This document shows, in pieces, positions 51,901 through 58,612 of a stretch of 64,000 bases of DNA (its first letter is position 1; every line of letters begins with the position of its first letter). The notes under the pieces are model-generated. The model did not search any database. It saw nothing but the letters and a program-made list of their open reading frames with translations, and was not told the origin of the DNA. The DNA comes from Ophiodon elongatus. Taxonomy: Eukaryota > Chordata > Actinopteri > Perciformes > Hexagrammidae. Where the stretch lies: positions 1 to 64,000 of the forward strand of contig JACSYO010001822.1 of NCBI GenBank assembly GCA_016806645.1. The letters are read 5' to 3'. The position numbers were made by a program, and so were the translations under genes.

Positions 51901-54900
51901 CTCTCAGGCTGGGACAGTGGACTCCACTAATTCAGTGGCCTTTGGTCCGGCCCCATTGTCACAATACCTGATCCAGCTGTTTAAGTTGGATCCCATATCT
52001 GATATGTTATATGAATGCATCCCTATCTTTCCCTTTGTTTTTATTTCCTTCATTTACAAATGCACACGCATAAATATGGACAGAAGTCAGAATTACGCTG
52101 TCACAGCATCACGGTCAACTGGCACCTCTTTAGTGCCCAGCTACCAGTCCACAATCTGTAAAACACTCTGCTAAAATGCTTGATGATGTAGAGCTCAGCA
52201 GAACTGCAGAGTTCGTGACAGCTAACGTTAGCCCTCCTGATTATTATGAAACATCATAACAGTTTGATGGTTGGTTAGTTATGTATTGCAATGATGTTCT
52301 ATTAAAATCTAATGTGAGTTCAGTTACATAATGACCCTTCCTTCCTTTATTTGGTCCTTTCACTGCAACAGGAAATAAACTGGGACACATCTGGAATGTT
52401 TATATTTACTGTTGTGAAATGGTCTATAGAATTTGCTCTTGTGGTTGCACTTGTCCGATTACAATAGCACCATAGTCATCTAATTCTGTGAATAGGAAAA
52501 TATTACAGGTATTAGGTCAAATGAAAGAAGGTATTTGTTGGAAGTTTTAAGGTTCGATACATTGTGTGTCAATGTTTTTTCTCAGCTCAAGACAGACCCA
52601 CTTTCATTGAATCCAGCAGTGTGCTAGGTGGAGGATATATTTAAGTAATAGGCAGCAAAAAACAACCCCACCTGATCTCGCGACCTCCAGTAAATCCGCA
52701 ACACTGCTAAGCCACCACGTTTTCTGAAAAGCACACAGTGGCTTTGGTGTACAGTTGACAGATCATACCATGAGTCGCTCCGAGCCCATACATCAAATGA
52801 TCTGGCCGATGGGCTTTCTCCCTCTTTCCTTTTCGCATGGATTAACAACAAGCTTAATGTGTTATTTTACCGAGGATTAAGAGCAATAATACACCCCACA
52901 CGTTAGCCACACTCAACCCCCTCTATCCACTGAAAGACAGGCACATCTGACTTTGATCCAGACCTTTTAGGTTGTGTATTTCTACAACTATGTAAATGTG
53001 AAAGTCTTGCAGTGTACACAGTATGTACTCATCAGTACCACTAATGGTGAGATCAACGGCCTGCATTACAAACTGGGGATGTAAGATTTGAAAGCCATCA
53101 GCGTTTACCTGGCAGGGCGGAACTGATAAAAAATGCCATTGGTTGCATTATGGGAAATGTTGGATCAAGTGTTTTGGAGGCCCATACTAGGAGTCTGTAT
53201 GTCATGATATCTTAACCTCTGCTGGATTGATTTGAGCATTTTTCTAGAAAATATATGAATCTTGGAAGTTCCACAGCTATAAGTGCAATACTAAATTTTT
53301 GGGAGAGTCTTTAATAGGACAGCATTCGCTATACCACAACCCTGAAATCAAAGCAGCTAAATGGACTTCAGCCATCTTTCATTTCATTATTTACCTGTGC
53401 TTTTCATGCTGTGACAAGTCAAATGTATTTTTTGGGTTCAAGTCAAACAAAATCACTTAATGGGGGGAAAACTGGTAGGCTCCCCGGAGGCATCGTGTTA
53501 ACCATCAAAGTCTTTGTCAGGCAAACCTTGATGGTTTAGGAATGCTTTCCTAACTCTTGGAAGCTTGCAATATCTATGTACAGACTCTTTTTTTTTCTTT
53601 CAATATGGTAATGTCGGGCACATGTACCCACCTGGGATTGTACTATGGGTGGAACGGTAAATGTATTGAACCCAAATCGTACAGGACAAAATGTTTGCCT
53701 TATACGCCCTGTGACCCAAACAGATGTTTATATCTACTACTCACAAGTGCAGAACAGAAATTCTAAAGTTACCCATAACGTTTGTATCTCTTTGCTGAAG
53801 CAAAGACAGTCCAGAAAGGAGACACCCCACTGAGAGTCAGTTTCAGATATCTGTGTCACATGCTATTGCCGCTATAGGAGGCGGGGCAGTGGCACTAAGA
53901 TGTCATTTTTTGAACGCACAAATCAGGAGAAAATGAACTTTGTCCTAGACCTTTCTCTGCACACTCTCTTGAAATCTGGCCACTTACTTTGGCCAACCCA
54001 TGAGCAAACCCATTTTCATGATGCTAAACAAAGCTGTTAGCTGTGTGAATAATTAATGTTATCAAAAGAAAATGTGAATATATTATCCAAATATAATATA
54101 ATCTGCTTTCATCCATACACACGAACACGCCATGACCACCCAAAGACAATAAGTGTTTATACCCCCTAAACCATTGGCGGACCTTGTAATGCGTCATTGT
54201 TACCATAGAGCATCTTTGGCTGTAGCATGTTAGTTGACTTAGCCTGGTTAGCATGGTTAGTCAAGGTCAATGGACAACGATTTGTGTCTAACTGATCACC
54301 TGAATTTGTCATTTAGTGGAACGAGACAAAGACAGCCTGGACGGCGAGTGCTTCTCTCCAGAGCGCTCAGATAGCCTTCCACTGCATATTCAGACCTCGC
54401 CAAAGTAATGACTAATGCTAAGAGTGTTCATCGCTGCATAAATGTGACCACACTGGATCGTAGACAATTAAGAAATAACGTTATTTATTTATGGTCAAAG
54501 GGCTTGAGCCCCGCAGCAATGTGCCTTTACGTTTGGTCAGTCTGTTGTACCGGTTCTGTATAAACAAGCACGAGCTGCAGTTCAGGGACTATCGACGGCC
54601 TTACAATGGGGCATTATATTGCAGATATTTGTGAGATTCAAAATAAGAAGAATAGCAACTTAAAACTTCAGCAAACACAAATACAGTCCAGCCAATAATC
54701 GCTGACATTTTCATTATTACTGAAAATAAATCCAACAAGGCCCAAAACACAAGCCAACAAATAAAAACCCAAGTTGTGATAAACCAAAGTTGTTCCTTTA
54801 TTAAACGCAACTTGTTATCTATATTTACCAACATCAAGTCTTTCATTTGGATAACAACCGGCTGCTCTTTTGGGTCGGAGTCTGTTATTGACTTGCCCAT

Positions 54901-57900
54901 GTGGAGGAAGGTTGGGCTGTGTTGGGGGCATTTTCAATTTTCAGCCTCTTTCATTCTGATGCGGCTAAGCCAGTAGCTTACTGATCTGTTTTGGTGGAAA
55001 AACCATGTTAAAGCATTATTCAATATAAAAAAGATCTACGGGTATAAACACATCTGGAGGGGGCAGACCTTTCTAGGGAAAAAGGATGGAGTATGAGACT
55101 CTTTATACTAATGCGACGAGAGCCGTGTATCCTGTGCTGGGACTTAGTGCCTTTACCCGGGCTATTTTTAGTCTTATTTCCACTGTGACCTCCTACCACA
55201 TTCTCTTTCTTTCTCCAAAGTAACAATCACTTGAACGGGGGGTGGGGAGGGCGGGGGGGCGACCTAACTAAATGACAGCTACAACAGGGTACAACTTCAG
55301 AGGAAGACGATTTAGCAGAAGATGTCTTCCTTTGTCGCCCTCTTTCAAATCTGGGATGTGGGTTCATCTTAGTGTCCAAATATCTACATGAATGCTCGGT
55401 CGAGTTTTGAGCAGTTCCTACAAGAGACACACTTCTTAACATATCAACAAAGAGCCGGCCTTGAACTACTCTCTGAAGTATTACAATGATAACATACCAC
55501 GATCTAAAATGTTTACTTATGCCATGAAAAGACATCAAGACATGGAGCATCTTGTAAACTGTGGTCTTTTGATCTCACAGTAAACAACACCAGTTTGGAT
55601 GTTTAATAACTTTTCTGACAGCTTCTAAATGATGAGGCATCCATTAGACAGATAAATCATTATTAAAAACCCAGAAGAGACATTGATAAAAAGCTTTGAA
55701 TCGAGTTTTTCTTGTCTATTATGTGCAGTCACAACAGCTGTAGGATACAATGAGGGCAGACATACAATGTACCCTCTTCCCTCCATCCCTGTCATCATGC
55801 AGGTCTCTTCTTGTTCCAGGTTTCACTTCTAACTGGATTAAAGGAGCACTCCAACAGTTATGTATGCCTCCGAGCCGGCCGTAGCCATGGATGGAGCCAT
55901 TATGTGTTGGGGTTGTCTGTCCATCTGTCTTAAAGTCTGATCCATTCTCGTGAACTCAATATCTCAGGAACATGGCATAAAGGTTCCTGGACTCAAGGAT
56001 AAACTGATGAGATTTTTGTGGTCAAATGTCAAAGGTCACTGTGATCTGGCATCTGTCCCATTCTCGTGAAAGGGATATCTCTTCAAGGAATTTCATTACA
56101 TCTGGCACAGACGTCCACTTGGATGAACTGAATTTGAATGGTCAAAGGTCAAGGCCGCTGTGCCCTCATAAAACTCGTTTTTAATTTAAGAATTCACATG
56201 CTAATTATGACAATGTCACACAAATGTCTAATAGGATAAAATCATTCAGTGATGATTATTTGGACTAACCTGGATGTAAACATCAACATAACTGGTTGGT
56301 GGAGGCACACAATCGCGAGGTGGTTTTCTGGCATTTTGCCTATATTAGTCAGTTGACATGAACTGTCAGGAGGGAGGTATGAAACGCAGCAAAGGCTCCT
56401 GGTTGGACTCAAACTGACAACGTTAAGGTTGCGTGGCATGCGCTGTAACCATTCGGCTACCAAGGAGCCACAAATCACACATGAAGGTCCGTTTAGTTTA
56501 CATGAGGAGAACTGCTCAGCTTGTGAGTATAACGTCTTCTGTGGCTATGGTCAAGTCTGAGAAAAAAAACCTGAGGATACACCCTGAAGATATCACAGTG
56601 ATATTAGGGCTAAAAAACAGAACCAGACCAGAGCCTTGAACCAAGAATCAACAGACTCTTGTTTGTTCATTCTTCACACGGGCAATTCTAAACCAGTGTG
56701 TCTCATATGTTCAGAGACCGTGGGGATTATTAAAAGCAGCAATATGAAGCTCCACTACGAGACAAAGCACAACTCTTTAGATCAAACGTACACACTCACA
56801 TCAGAAATGAAGGCACAGAAAAATAAACCTAAGAGTCCAATATGATCAGAATCATAACACATGAATTCACTGTCCAACAATGATGTAATCAGAGAGGAGA
56901 ATAGACCTGAAACAAGAGGTTTTAATAACCACAGATAAAGTCCCTGCTCACACGTTTCTCTTATTAGTAGATGAGAAGAATATAATATTGTGGCTTTGTT
57001 GATTGACATCACTTCACACCTGAATTATATGAATTTAAAACTGCTGGGCAATTCAGTTCAGTTCAATTTTCTAAAAATAGGTACTTTATTAATTTAATCC
57101 AGCCTTTATTCAACTTGAAATGAGAGAAGATAATTTATTTATTATTAGAGTATATATTATTTGTAATTCATACACATATCTACAGACTACATACAGATGT
57201 TAAAACTGTTGGCTACTTCAATACATATGGCACTAAATCATAGCGCAAGTTAGACATTATTGTGATGTTCCGGAATTTGCATGAGGACATTCTCTCTAAC
57301 TGGACCTCGCTGAATTTGAATTGACTAGCCCTTATAGAGGAAATGACCACAGTGAGGGCCAGCTGGCACCAGTAAGAGGTCCCACGAGGGGAGCCGTCCC
57401 TAACCCGTCCCTAACCCGTCCCTAATCCCTCGGGCGGGCTGCTGATGACAAGCGTAAACATATTTGCAAAAAACCCTGCATTCTGCATGATGTATTGTGC
57501 AATGACATTTTAATTAAATCTTTTTAGTGTCTATTTCTATTAAATGCATAATCAGAGATTTGTATCTGAAAATAATGTACAAAAATGTTATTTAATTTTA
57601 ATATAGCCAGAAAAAAATGAACACCCCTGAGTCATAAATGTTTCAAACAGAGGTATTTGTTCCTCAGCTGCTGCTTAGATCTTTACTGTTCATCAACAAA
57701 ACCTCGACTTCACGTCACATTTTCTAGAGCTTTTGACCACATCACTGATGGTCCTCATCAGTTCAATCAGGAGACACCAGTCAAATAAAGAAAGGATAAT
57801 TGTTCATTGTTATCAGGTGATATGTGATGATAAAGTCTCGACAGAGTCTTTGGCTGTTGGACTCTACAGGGAGATTTGTAATTGAGGGCCGTCTGCCCTG

Positions 57901-58612
57901 AGCAGCATCAAGATAGATTCCCCCGTGGAGTCCAGACCTGGTGGTGGTGGTGTTGATGGTGGTGATGGTGGTGGTGATGGTGGTGGGGCTGATGAGGCAG
58001 ATGGAATGATGAGTTGATGAAGTTGATGGATCTGATGAAGGGCGGAGATGTGGAGGTGGAGGGATGCGTAACAGCAATATGAATGAACTGAAGGTAGAGA
58101 GACAGTCATATTTAAAGAGACAGCAGCATGATGATAGGCTCACCATGTAATTGTTTCGTTGTACTTATTGGATGAAGGAGACCAGCTGATCTAAACAGCT
58201 GGTGTCATGATTGACAGCCCCGAACAATGACAGCAAGTAAATAATGAGTGAGGAGTTATTGGTAGATGTATGATAAATAATTTGCGGCTTAGGCATGCAA
58301 GCGTATAGTCTTCCGACTGAACTTATGCTACAGCTCATTTAATGGAGTTAAGATGAGACGTGATCAAAAGCTCAAGAAAAAGCTATGAAGTGGACCTTGA
58401 GTTTGTGTCCATTTGTGTTTGTGATCTTGAAAAGAAATGCCTGTAGAGTGTGTATACAACAGGGAAATCATATTTGAAAGTGACAGCAGAGCATTCCACA
58501 CCCACCTCCAAATGCCGGCCTCATGGTGAAGTCATGATCGTCCACTTTGAGCAGATTCTCCGTCTTCGTTTTGCGAGACTTGGTCACATCTGGAGGCTTC
58601 TTTGCCAAGGAG
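13757..58612 (-). CDS. gabrr2: gabrr2 gene span, exons 2-9 (GABA-A receptor subunit rho2); first exon not found
   Basis: Subunit of a pentameric, GABA-gated chloride channel of the Cys-loop family at the plasma membrane, known mainly from retinal neurons. Seen here: eight exons of 107, 68, 224, 83, 141, 153, 209 and 336 bp, all with AG/GT borders. They join in frame into 439 residues, with intron phases 1, 0, 2, 1, 1, 1, 0 for introns 2 to 8. The 68- and 83-bp exons are hallmarks of GABA-A genes. The rho2 assignment rests on serine at TM2 position 2' (residue 257), where rho1 has proline, and on the loop motifs MLDGTYSEA and NSLAGY, which resemble rho2 rather than rho1 or rho3. Fish have two rho2 paralogues (a and b) that I cannot tell apart here. 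The missing first exon should encode the signal peptide and about 30-40 residues. Confidence 0.93.
14093..16182 (-). other. gabrr2 intron 8
   Basis: Phase 0 intron, donor GTTTGT and acceptor TTCCCTGTCAG. No recognisable element inside. Two segments, at about 14,295-14,345 and 14,455-14,510, are imperfect direct copies of each other (CCAACACTCTGGTCCAGAAC and CCAACACCCTGTTCCAGAAG). Confidence 0.7.
16183..16391 (-). CDS. gabrr2: gabrr2 exon 8: TM2, TM3 and start of the intracellular loop
   Basis: The 209-bp exon has the acceptor TGTGTCCAG and the donor TCTCAG|GTTTGT. It encodes residues 260-328. TM2 reads ITTVLTMSTIITGVNAS, with the 9' gating leucine at Leu264. The TM2-TM3 linker is MPRVSY. TM3 reads KAVDIYLWVSFVFVFLSVLE, and AAVNYLSTVQ opens the cytoplasmic loop. 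The tail (DRRERKMRERARSQ) is very basic. It ends in phase 0 and joins exon 9 at SLPCTCG. Confidence 0.96.
16392..18670 (-). other. gabrr2 intron 7
   Basis: Phase 1 intron bounded by GTGAGA and TGTGTCCAG. It holds a degraded MITE-like copy near 16,665-16,775 and a LINE reverse-transcriptase relic at about 17,930-18,480. The remainder shows nothing recognisable. Confidence 0.7.
17930..18480 (+). mobile_element. LINE reverse-transcriptase relic (jockey/CR1/L2 group)
   Basis: Translation of the plus strand with several frame changes gives LNNYSPIS-like text near 18,130, ALEVINDIVEALGSNNYC at 18,285-18,340 and KGVPQGSALGPSLFTIYVN near 18,400-18,450. These match RT block order (NYRPIS, VVNDI, GVPQGSxLGPLLF). 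Stops and indels are frequent and the ends are not defined. The element is antisense to gabrr2. Confidence 0.6.
18671..18823 (-). CDS. gabrr2: gabrr2 exon 7: pre-TM1, TM1 and start of TM2
   Basis: The 153-bp exon has the acceptor GATTTCAG and the donor CCCTGG|GTGAGA. It encodes WYNRLYINFTLRR, then TM1 (about residues 222-247: HIFFFLLQTYFPATLMVM through SFWI), then DRRAVPARVSL entering TM2. Tyr210 completes the loop C aromatic set. Ser257 is TM2 position 2', a pore-lining site that is serine in rho2 and proline in rho1, where it affects picrotoxin sensitivity and conductance. Arg255 marks the intracellular end of the anion-selective pore. Confidence 0.96.
18824..20593 (-). other. gabrr2 intron 6
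   Basis: Phase 1 intron that begins with the splice donor and immediately a CA repeat (20,544-20,589). The interior is AT-rich. A piece at 20,040-20,125 (TTGGGTTGGGTTTGGGCACG, GGTTAGGTTTGGG) resembles a common dispersed fish repeat. No other element is recognised. Confidence 0.65.
20544..20589. repeat. (TG)n/(CA)n microsatellite abutting a splice donor
   Basis: About 23 TG dinucleotides on the plus strand. Read on the gene strand, this is (CA)n starting at position +6 of intron 6, right after GTATA. CA repeats in introns can bind hnRNP L and alter use of a nearby exon (known biology); that effect here is inference. Confidence 0.97.
20594..20734 (-). CDS. gabrr2: gabrr2 exon 6: loop B and loop C of the GABA site
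   Basis: The acceptor is TTTTGCAG and the donor is AGCACAG|GTATAC. It encodes residues 162-207, starting AYTDEDLMLYWKSGDESL and ending HTTSRLAFYSST. Tyr204 and Thr207 correspond to loop C residues that bind GABA in rho receptors. With the last residue of exon 5 it completes the loop B motif ESYAY. The donor runs directly into a (CA)n microsatellite, which begins at intron position +6. The 141-bp exon starts and ends in phase 1. Confidence 0.95.
21968..22798. repeat. 35-bp minisatellite, about 24 copies
   Basis: Each unit is AGTGATGATAACTGTGT, then CTTTATTAGTATTAGTAC. Most units are identical or differ by one base (CTTT or ATTT). The few strongly diverged units lie around 22,165-22,200 and 22,500-22,560. 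The high identity points to recent expansion. Confidence 0.97.
22855..22961. repeat. 19-bp minisatellite, about 6 copies
   Basis: The unit is TGATCCAGCTGTGATCAGA, with CAC replacing CAG in the last copies. Each unit contains the palindrome CAGCTG and a TGATCA. It begins 55 bp after the 35-bp array. Confidence 0.93.
23636..24904 (-). pseudogene. LINE ORF2, second diverged unit: partial RT and C-terminal zinc finger
   Basis: It starts again inside the RT at AVLSLLPKKGDLGLL and repeats text already present at 26,480-26,050 (NWRPVALL, TDYKVLSNALSNRL, LDQEKAFDRVDHSYLFSAL). The RT breaks off after LAIEPLLCRLR near 24,410, before the YADD box. It jumps to the C-terminal part (MWLFEEPWFF, REAGCTKLGHLMKM). 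It ends with SWRSLYKLPIVKRTADLQW and the finger CSFCSHSENRVHLFGQC, the usual C-terminal domain of such LINEs. By eye its bases are only about 75-80% alike to the first unit, so it derives from a different copy or subfamily. Confidence 0.8.
24905..28074 (-). pseudogene. LINE ORF2, first unit: endonuclease plus reverse transcriptase, truncated
   Basis: It begins 10 bp after ORF1. The AP-endonuclease has LLLQETH (residues 62-68), NIYAPNQG, IIGGDFNS (about residues 166-173) and, after a frameshift, ARLDRIY near 27,370. The RT is largely intact from 26,806 to 25,865: NWRPVALLCTDYKVLS, LDQEKAFDRVDHSY and the catalytic AYADDVNIF, so all three Asp positions are kept. A 15-bp duplication yields the repeated VNQ-AS phrase near 26,640. 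The C-terminal part (GRVLVANNLVASTLWHRL, MWLLEEPLFFN, EDGCTKLGHLVKM) needs further frame changes and stops at PPLCSLPQLW near 24,905. Confidence 0.82.
28085..29029 (-). pseudogene. LINE ORF1 (RNA-binding, CCHC zinc knuckle), frameshifted
   Basis: Likely nucleic-acid chaperone ORF of the Tx1-like element. The start MASSETPRPS fits the family better than the Met ten codons upstream. The N-terminal part (MNKAVVAFVTSEACVHNL, VSPLSVPSTRITVSGVPPF) reads in one frame to about 28,690. The next part (LGCKDPKLKHVLSLRRQVF) continues in another. The knuckle CFECGHVGHKRFPC lies at 28,483-28,524 with C-x2-C-x4-H-x4-C spacing. A third frame carries YESESDTASNVE, and the C-terminus (KVSEYFGDTEKF) ends at 28,085. 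At least three frame changes make it non-functional. Confidence 0.8.
29206..29262. repeat. (GGAGA)n then (GAGAT)n simple repeat at the LINE 5' edge
   Basis: Seven or more AGGAG units followed by GAGATGAGATGAGATG. A shorter tract of the same motif (GAGGAGAGGAGAGG, 23,473-23,486) borders the LINE 3' edge. Confidence 0.95.
30232..30314 (-). CDS. gabrr2: gabrr2 exon 5: Cys-loop exon (83 bp)
   Basis: The acceptor is CCGAACAG and the donor is GAGAGCT|GTGAGT. It encodes VTVTAACNMDFSRF, then PLDSQTC and LELES. The two cysteines (residues 140 and 154) are separated by 13 residues and form the disulfide loop that names the receptor family. The length of 83 bp is the canonical size for this exon in GABA-A genes. 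The last codon is split, and Tyr161 of loop B is completed by exon 6. A short (CT)n run lies about 20 bp into the following intron. Confidence 0.95.
30660..31330 (-). repeat. dispersed repeat family R1, longest copy
   Basis: On the minus strand it starts with ACCATAGACGGTATATAAGA and GTGGACGTAGTC and ends with ACTTCTATACAACCAGAGGA and CGCCCCCTGGTGG. Other copies occur at 46,205-46,440 and, split by an L2 insertion, at 59,915-60,165 plus 61,812-62,165, both on the plus strand. It is non-coding and of unknown class. Confidence 0.7.
31375..31450 (+). mobile_element. scrap of LINE reverse transcriptase around the YADD box
   Basis: The plus strand encodes DIVTFSDDTAILGLLHRDQ, which matches the F-S/A-DDT catalytic block of CR1/L2-like fish LINEs. 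Only some 25 codons are recognisable. It may belong to the same family as the relic in intron 7, but that is inference. Confidence 0.45.
33792..34015 (-). CDS. gabrr2: gabrr2 exon 4: ligand-binding domain with loop D and loop A regions
   Basis: The acceptor is CCACCAG and the donor is TTGAG|GTCTGT. It encodes residues 59-132 and two bases of Arg133. DFTMTLYLRHYWKDER holds Tyr65 and Arg67, equivalent to the loop D residues that contact GABA in rho1. NKSM (Asn82) is a possible N-glycosylation site. KIWVPDVFFVHSKRSF and DGHVLYSL are typical of rho subunits. The exon is 224 bp. The upstream intron contains a hAT relic whose edge is only about 118 bp from this acceptor, so the branch-point region must lie in the short unique stretch between them. 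Confidence 0.95.
34133..35066 (-). mobile_element. hAT-type DNA transposon relic, copy 1
   Basis: It is flanked by CACTAGCC (34,125-34,132) and CACTAGGG (35,067-35,074), an 8-bp near-duplication as expected for hAT. The ends read GAGGGCTATTCAATTC and, reverse-complemented, CAGGGGTCACTCATAGG. On the minus strand it keeps the start of a transposase: a lysine-rich KKRNVDRDQ, then PxCVSHMF, and a degraded BED zinc finger. A copy about 650 bp long lies inverted at 56,640-57,333. It contains an A-run at 34,429-34,449. Confidence 0.68.
35441..35502. repeat. (GTGCGT)n hexanucleotide repeat
   Basis: About ten perfect GCGTGT hexamers. Alternating purine-pyrimidine sequence of this kind can adopt Z-DNA (known property, not shown here). 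Confidence 0.96.
38163..38470 (-). mobile_element. LINE 3' end (RT C-terminus and tail)
   Basis: The minus strand encodes ITSRLDYCSSILYGTS and INKLQNIQNSA, then RAFSIAAPSLWNALLQHL in another frame. It ends ACTATACAAATAAAATG with an (ATT)n tail at 38,166-38,183. This is the normal 3' end of an L2-like fish LINE. Its upstream neighbour in the element (SAAETLI) is found at 39,087-39,125, on the far side of the minisatellite. A 25-bp segment (GGTGATGTGGTCTCTGGTGG) is duplicated at 38,320-38,370. Confidence 0.72.
38464..39087. repeat. 19-bp minisatellite, about 33 copies, inside a LINE
   Basis: The unit is GATGAGTGATGAAGGCGAG, with variants GATGGACGGTGGG and GATGGATGGCGGG. On the minus strand it reads CTCATC..CGCCTTCATCA, the codons for LIHAFIT of the surrounding LINE reverse transcriptase. 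The variants alternate irregularly, so the array was probably reshuffled by replication slippage or unequal exchange. Confidence 0.95.
39087..39125 (-). mobile_element. LINE RT fragment on the far side of the minisatellite
   Basis: The minus strand reads LRPSLCSSAAETLI. Together with the piece at 38,163-38,470 this gives the ordinary RT phrase SAAETLIHAFITSRLDYC once the array is collapsed to one unit. It lies about 40 bp from the splice donor of exon 3. Confidence 0.65.
39165..39232 (-). CDS. gabrr2: gabrr2 exon 3: 68-bp N-terminal beta-strand exon
   Basis: The acceptor is TTTGGCAG and the donor is GATATG|GTAAGA. It encodes PAIPVGVDVQVES and SISEVDM (residues 37-58), a signature of rho subunits. 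The length of 68 bp equals the canonical size of this exon across GABA-A subunit genes. It starts in phase 1 and ends in phase 0. The exon sits between repeats: a LINE relic with a large minisatellite begins about 40 bp into intron 3, and inverted hAT copies lie in introns 2 and 3. Confidence 0.95.
41434..42110 (+). mobile_element. RTE/Rex3-like LINE 3' relic
   Basis: The plus strand encodes GVGLCQGCPLSKILFMMYM (an RT block of the form VGLRQGCPLSP), then VQDYCGEEAESEGKALIY. It then jumps to CHEL-VVAERMRLLIQAA and SSLHRVAGLSFTDWVRSS, which match the C-terminal region of this LINE type. The last part encodes CLDYRALPAATVTRPRISK, and the tail AAGCAAAAGAAAATTAATGG corresponds to the usual AAGCGGAAGAAAATGGATGG end. 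Large internal deletions and frameshifts make it dead. Confidence 0.65.
43472..43746 (+). mobile_element. tRNA-derived SINE (V-SINE-like)
   Basis: The tRNA-like head has GGGCTTAGTGGTTAGCAG and the box B match CAGTTCGATCCC. The central segment GTCCTTGGGCAAGACACTTA is followed by a 3' part with GTGCTTTGAGTGGTCG, GACTAGAAAAGCGCTGTACA and AGTACAGTC. This order is characteristic of widespread fish SINEs transcribed by RNA polymerase III. The 5' edge is taken at the head motif. Confidence 0.75.
45119..45250 (+). repeat. short CTCTACC-type repeat followed by a LINE-like 3' tail
   Basis: CTCTACCCTCTACCA and CTCTACAACTC units occupy 45,119-45,182. GCTGCACAACAATTTCTCTT, GGGATAAATAAAG and a run of TCTCATCTTATCTT then resemble the 3' terminus of a fish LINE with an (ATCTT)n tail. 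Confidence 0.45.
45965..45993. repeat. (TA)n microsatellite
   Basis: About 14 TA dinucleotides within a very AT-rich stretch. Confidence 0.95.
46205..46440 (+). repeat. dispersed repeat family R1, partial copy
   Basis: It shares CCTGTCAATCA, CCCTAAAG, AAATGAACATCATGCTGTA, TTGAAGAAGAC, TAAACTCATGTTTACAATGT and ACTTCTATACAACCAGAGGA with the copies at 30,660-31,330 (inverted) and 61,812-62,090 (same strand). The 5' half of the family is absent. Confidence 0.7.
48480..48600 (-). repeat. tRNA-like dispersed repeat, copy 2 of 3
   Basis: The minus strand reads GGTGGGATGGGTCAAACAAA, CACAGGACTTT, CAGGAGACCGCTGTTCG and TTTCTCGTGTGAAACAAAAG. This is the motif order of the copies at 11,785 and 62,940, and it keeps the best box B-like GCTGTTCGTTTC. 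Confidence 0.42.
50500..50955. repeat. 102-bp tandem repeat, about 4.5 copies
   Basis: Three central units (starts near 50,591, 50,693 and 50,795) are nearly identical, with GTGTACTGGTAGTTCCGTTA, GCTGTAAGCTGTTAGCC, AACGCTTCATCCAGAACAAT and GAGGTACTCAGCAG. Diverged partial units flank them. As 102 is a multiple of 3, one frame is open across the units and repeats SSVSCKLLAKRFIQNN. No codon evidence or homology suggests a real protein. Confidence 0.9.
56325..56472 (-). mobile_element. tRNA-derived SINE
   Basis: The minus strand starts GGCTCCTTGGTAGCCGAATG, GTTACAGCGCATGCC (tRNA-like head with a box A-like segment) and AGTTTGAGTCCAACC (box B-like). It continues CCTTTGCTGCGTTTCATACC, TCCCTCCTG and ATATAGGCAAAATGCCAGAA. 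The head plus the TTTGCTGC..TCATCCC and AAAGGCAAAAAGCCC-like tail is a common fish SINE pattern. Confidence 0.65.
56640..57333 (+). mobile_element. hAT-type transposon relic, copy 2, inverted relative to copy 1
   Basis: The plus strand encodes KPVCLICSETVGIIKSSNMK followed by LHYETKHNSLDQTY at about 56,690-56,790. This is a BED-type zinc finger (C-x2-C ... H-x4-H) as found at the start of hAT-derived transposases. The rest is non-coding and matches copy 1 reverse-complemented: CATCAGAAATGAAGGCACAG, GAGAATAGACCTGAAACAAG, and the end GAATTTGAATTGACTAGCCC. The right edge is at 57,333; the left edge is uncertain. Confidence 0.66.
57938..57990. repeat. GGT-rich trinucleotide tract
   Basis: Imperfect (GGTGGTGAT)n-type repeat on the plus strand. 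It produces low-complexity Thr/Thr-Ile frames on the other strand that are not genes. Confidence 0.8.
58506..58612 (-). CDS. gabrr2: gabrr2 exon 2: start of the mature extracellular domain
   Basis: The 107-bp exon has the acceptor CCCTCTAG and the donor GGAG|GTGGGT. It encodes residues 1-35 of the recovered protein and the first base of Gly36. The visible motifs KPPDVTKSRKTK, then LLKVDDHDF and MRPAFG, match the conserved N-terminal region of rho subunits. The first base completes a codon begun in exon 1, so exon 1 must end in phase 2. No signal peptide is encoded here. Intron 2, which follows, is the longest in the window (about 19 kb). Confidence 0.9.

Larger units (their letters stand above)
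39233..58505 (-). other. gabrr2 intron 2, about 19.3 kb
   Basis: Phase 1 intron with donor GTGGGT and acceptor TTTGGCAG. It contains an RTE-like LINE relic, SINEs, one copy of repeat R1, a 102-bp tandem repeat, a second hAT copy and short simple repeats. Stretches without any recognised feature are 39,233-41,430, 42,130-43,470, 43,750-45,110, 46,450-48,480, 48,600-50,500, 50,960-56,320 and 57,340-58,505, apart from the small items listed separately. No other exon was recognised. Confidence 0.65.

Noticed and set aside
13757..58612. Assignment to gabrr1 or gabrr3 instead of gabrr2
   Set aside because: TM2 has Ser at 2' (rho1 has Pro), and the loop motifs MLDGTYSEA and NSLAGY fit rho2. Rho3 differs in exon 3, the Cys-loop region and the loop. 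Assignment to the a or b paralogue remains open.
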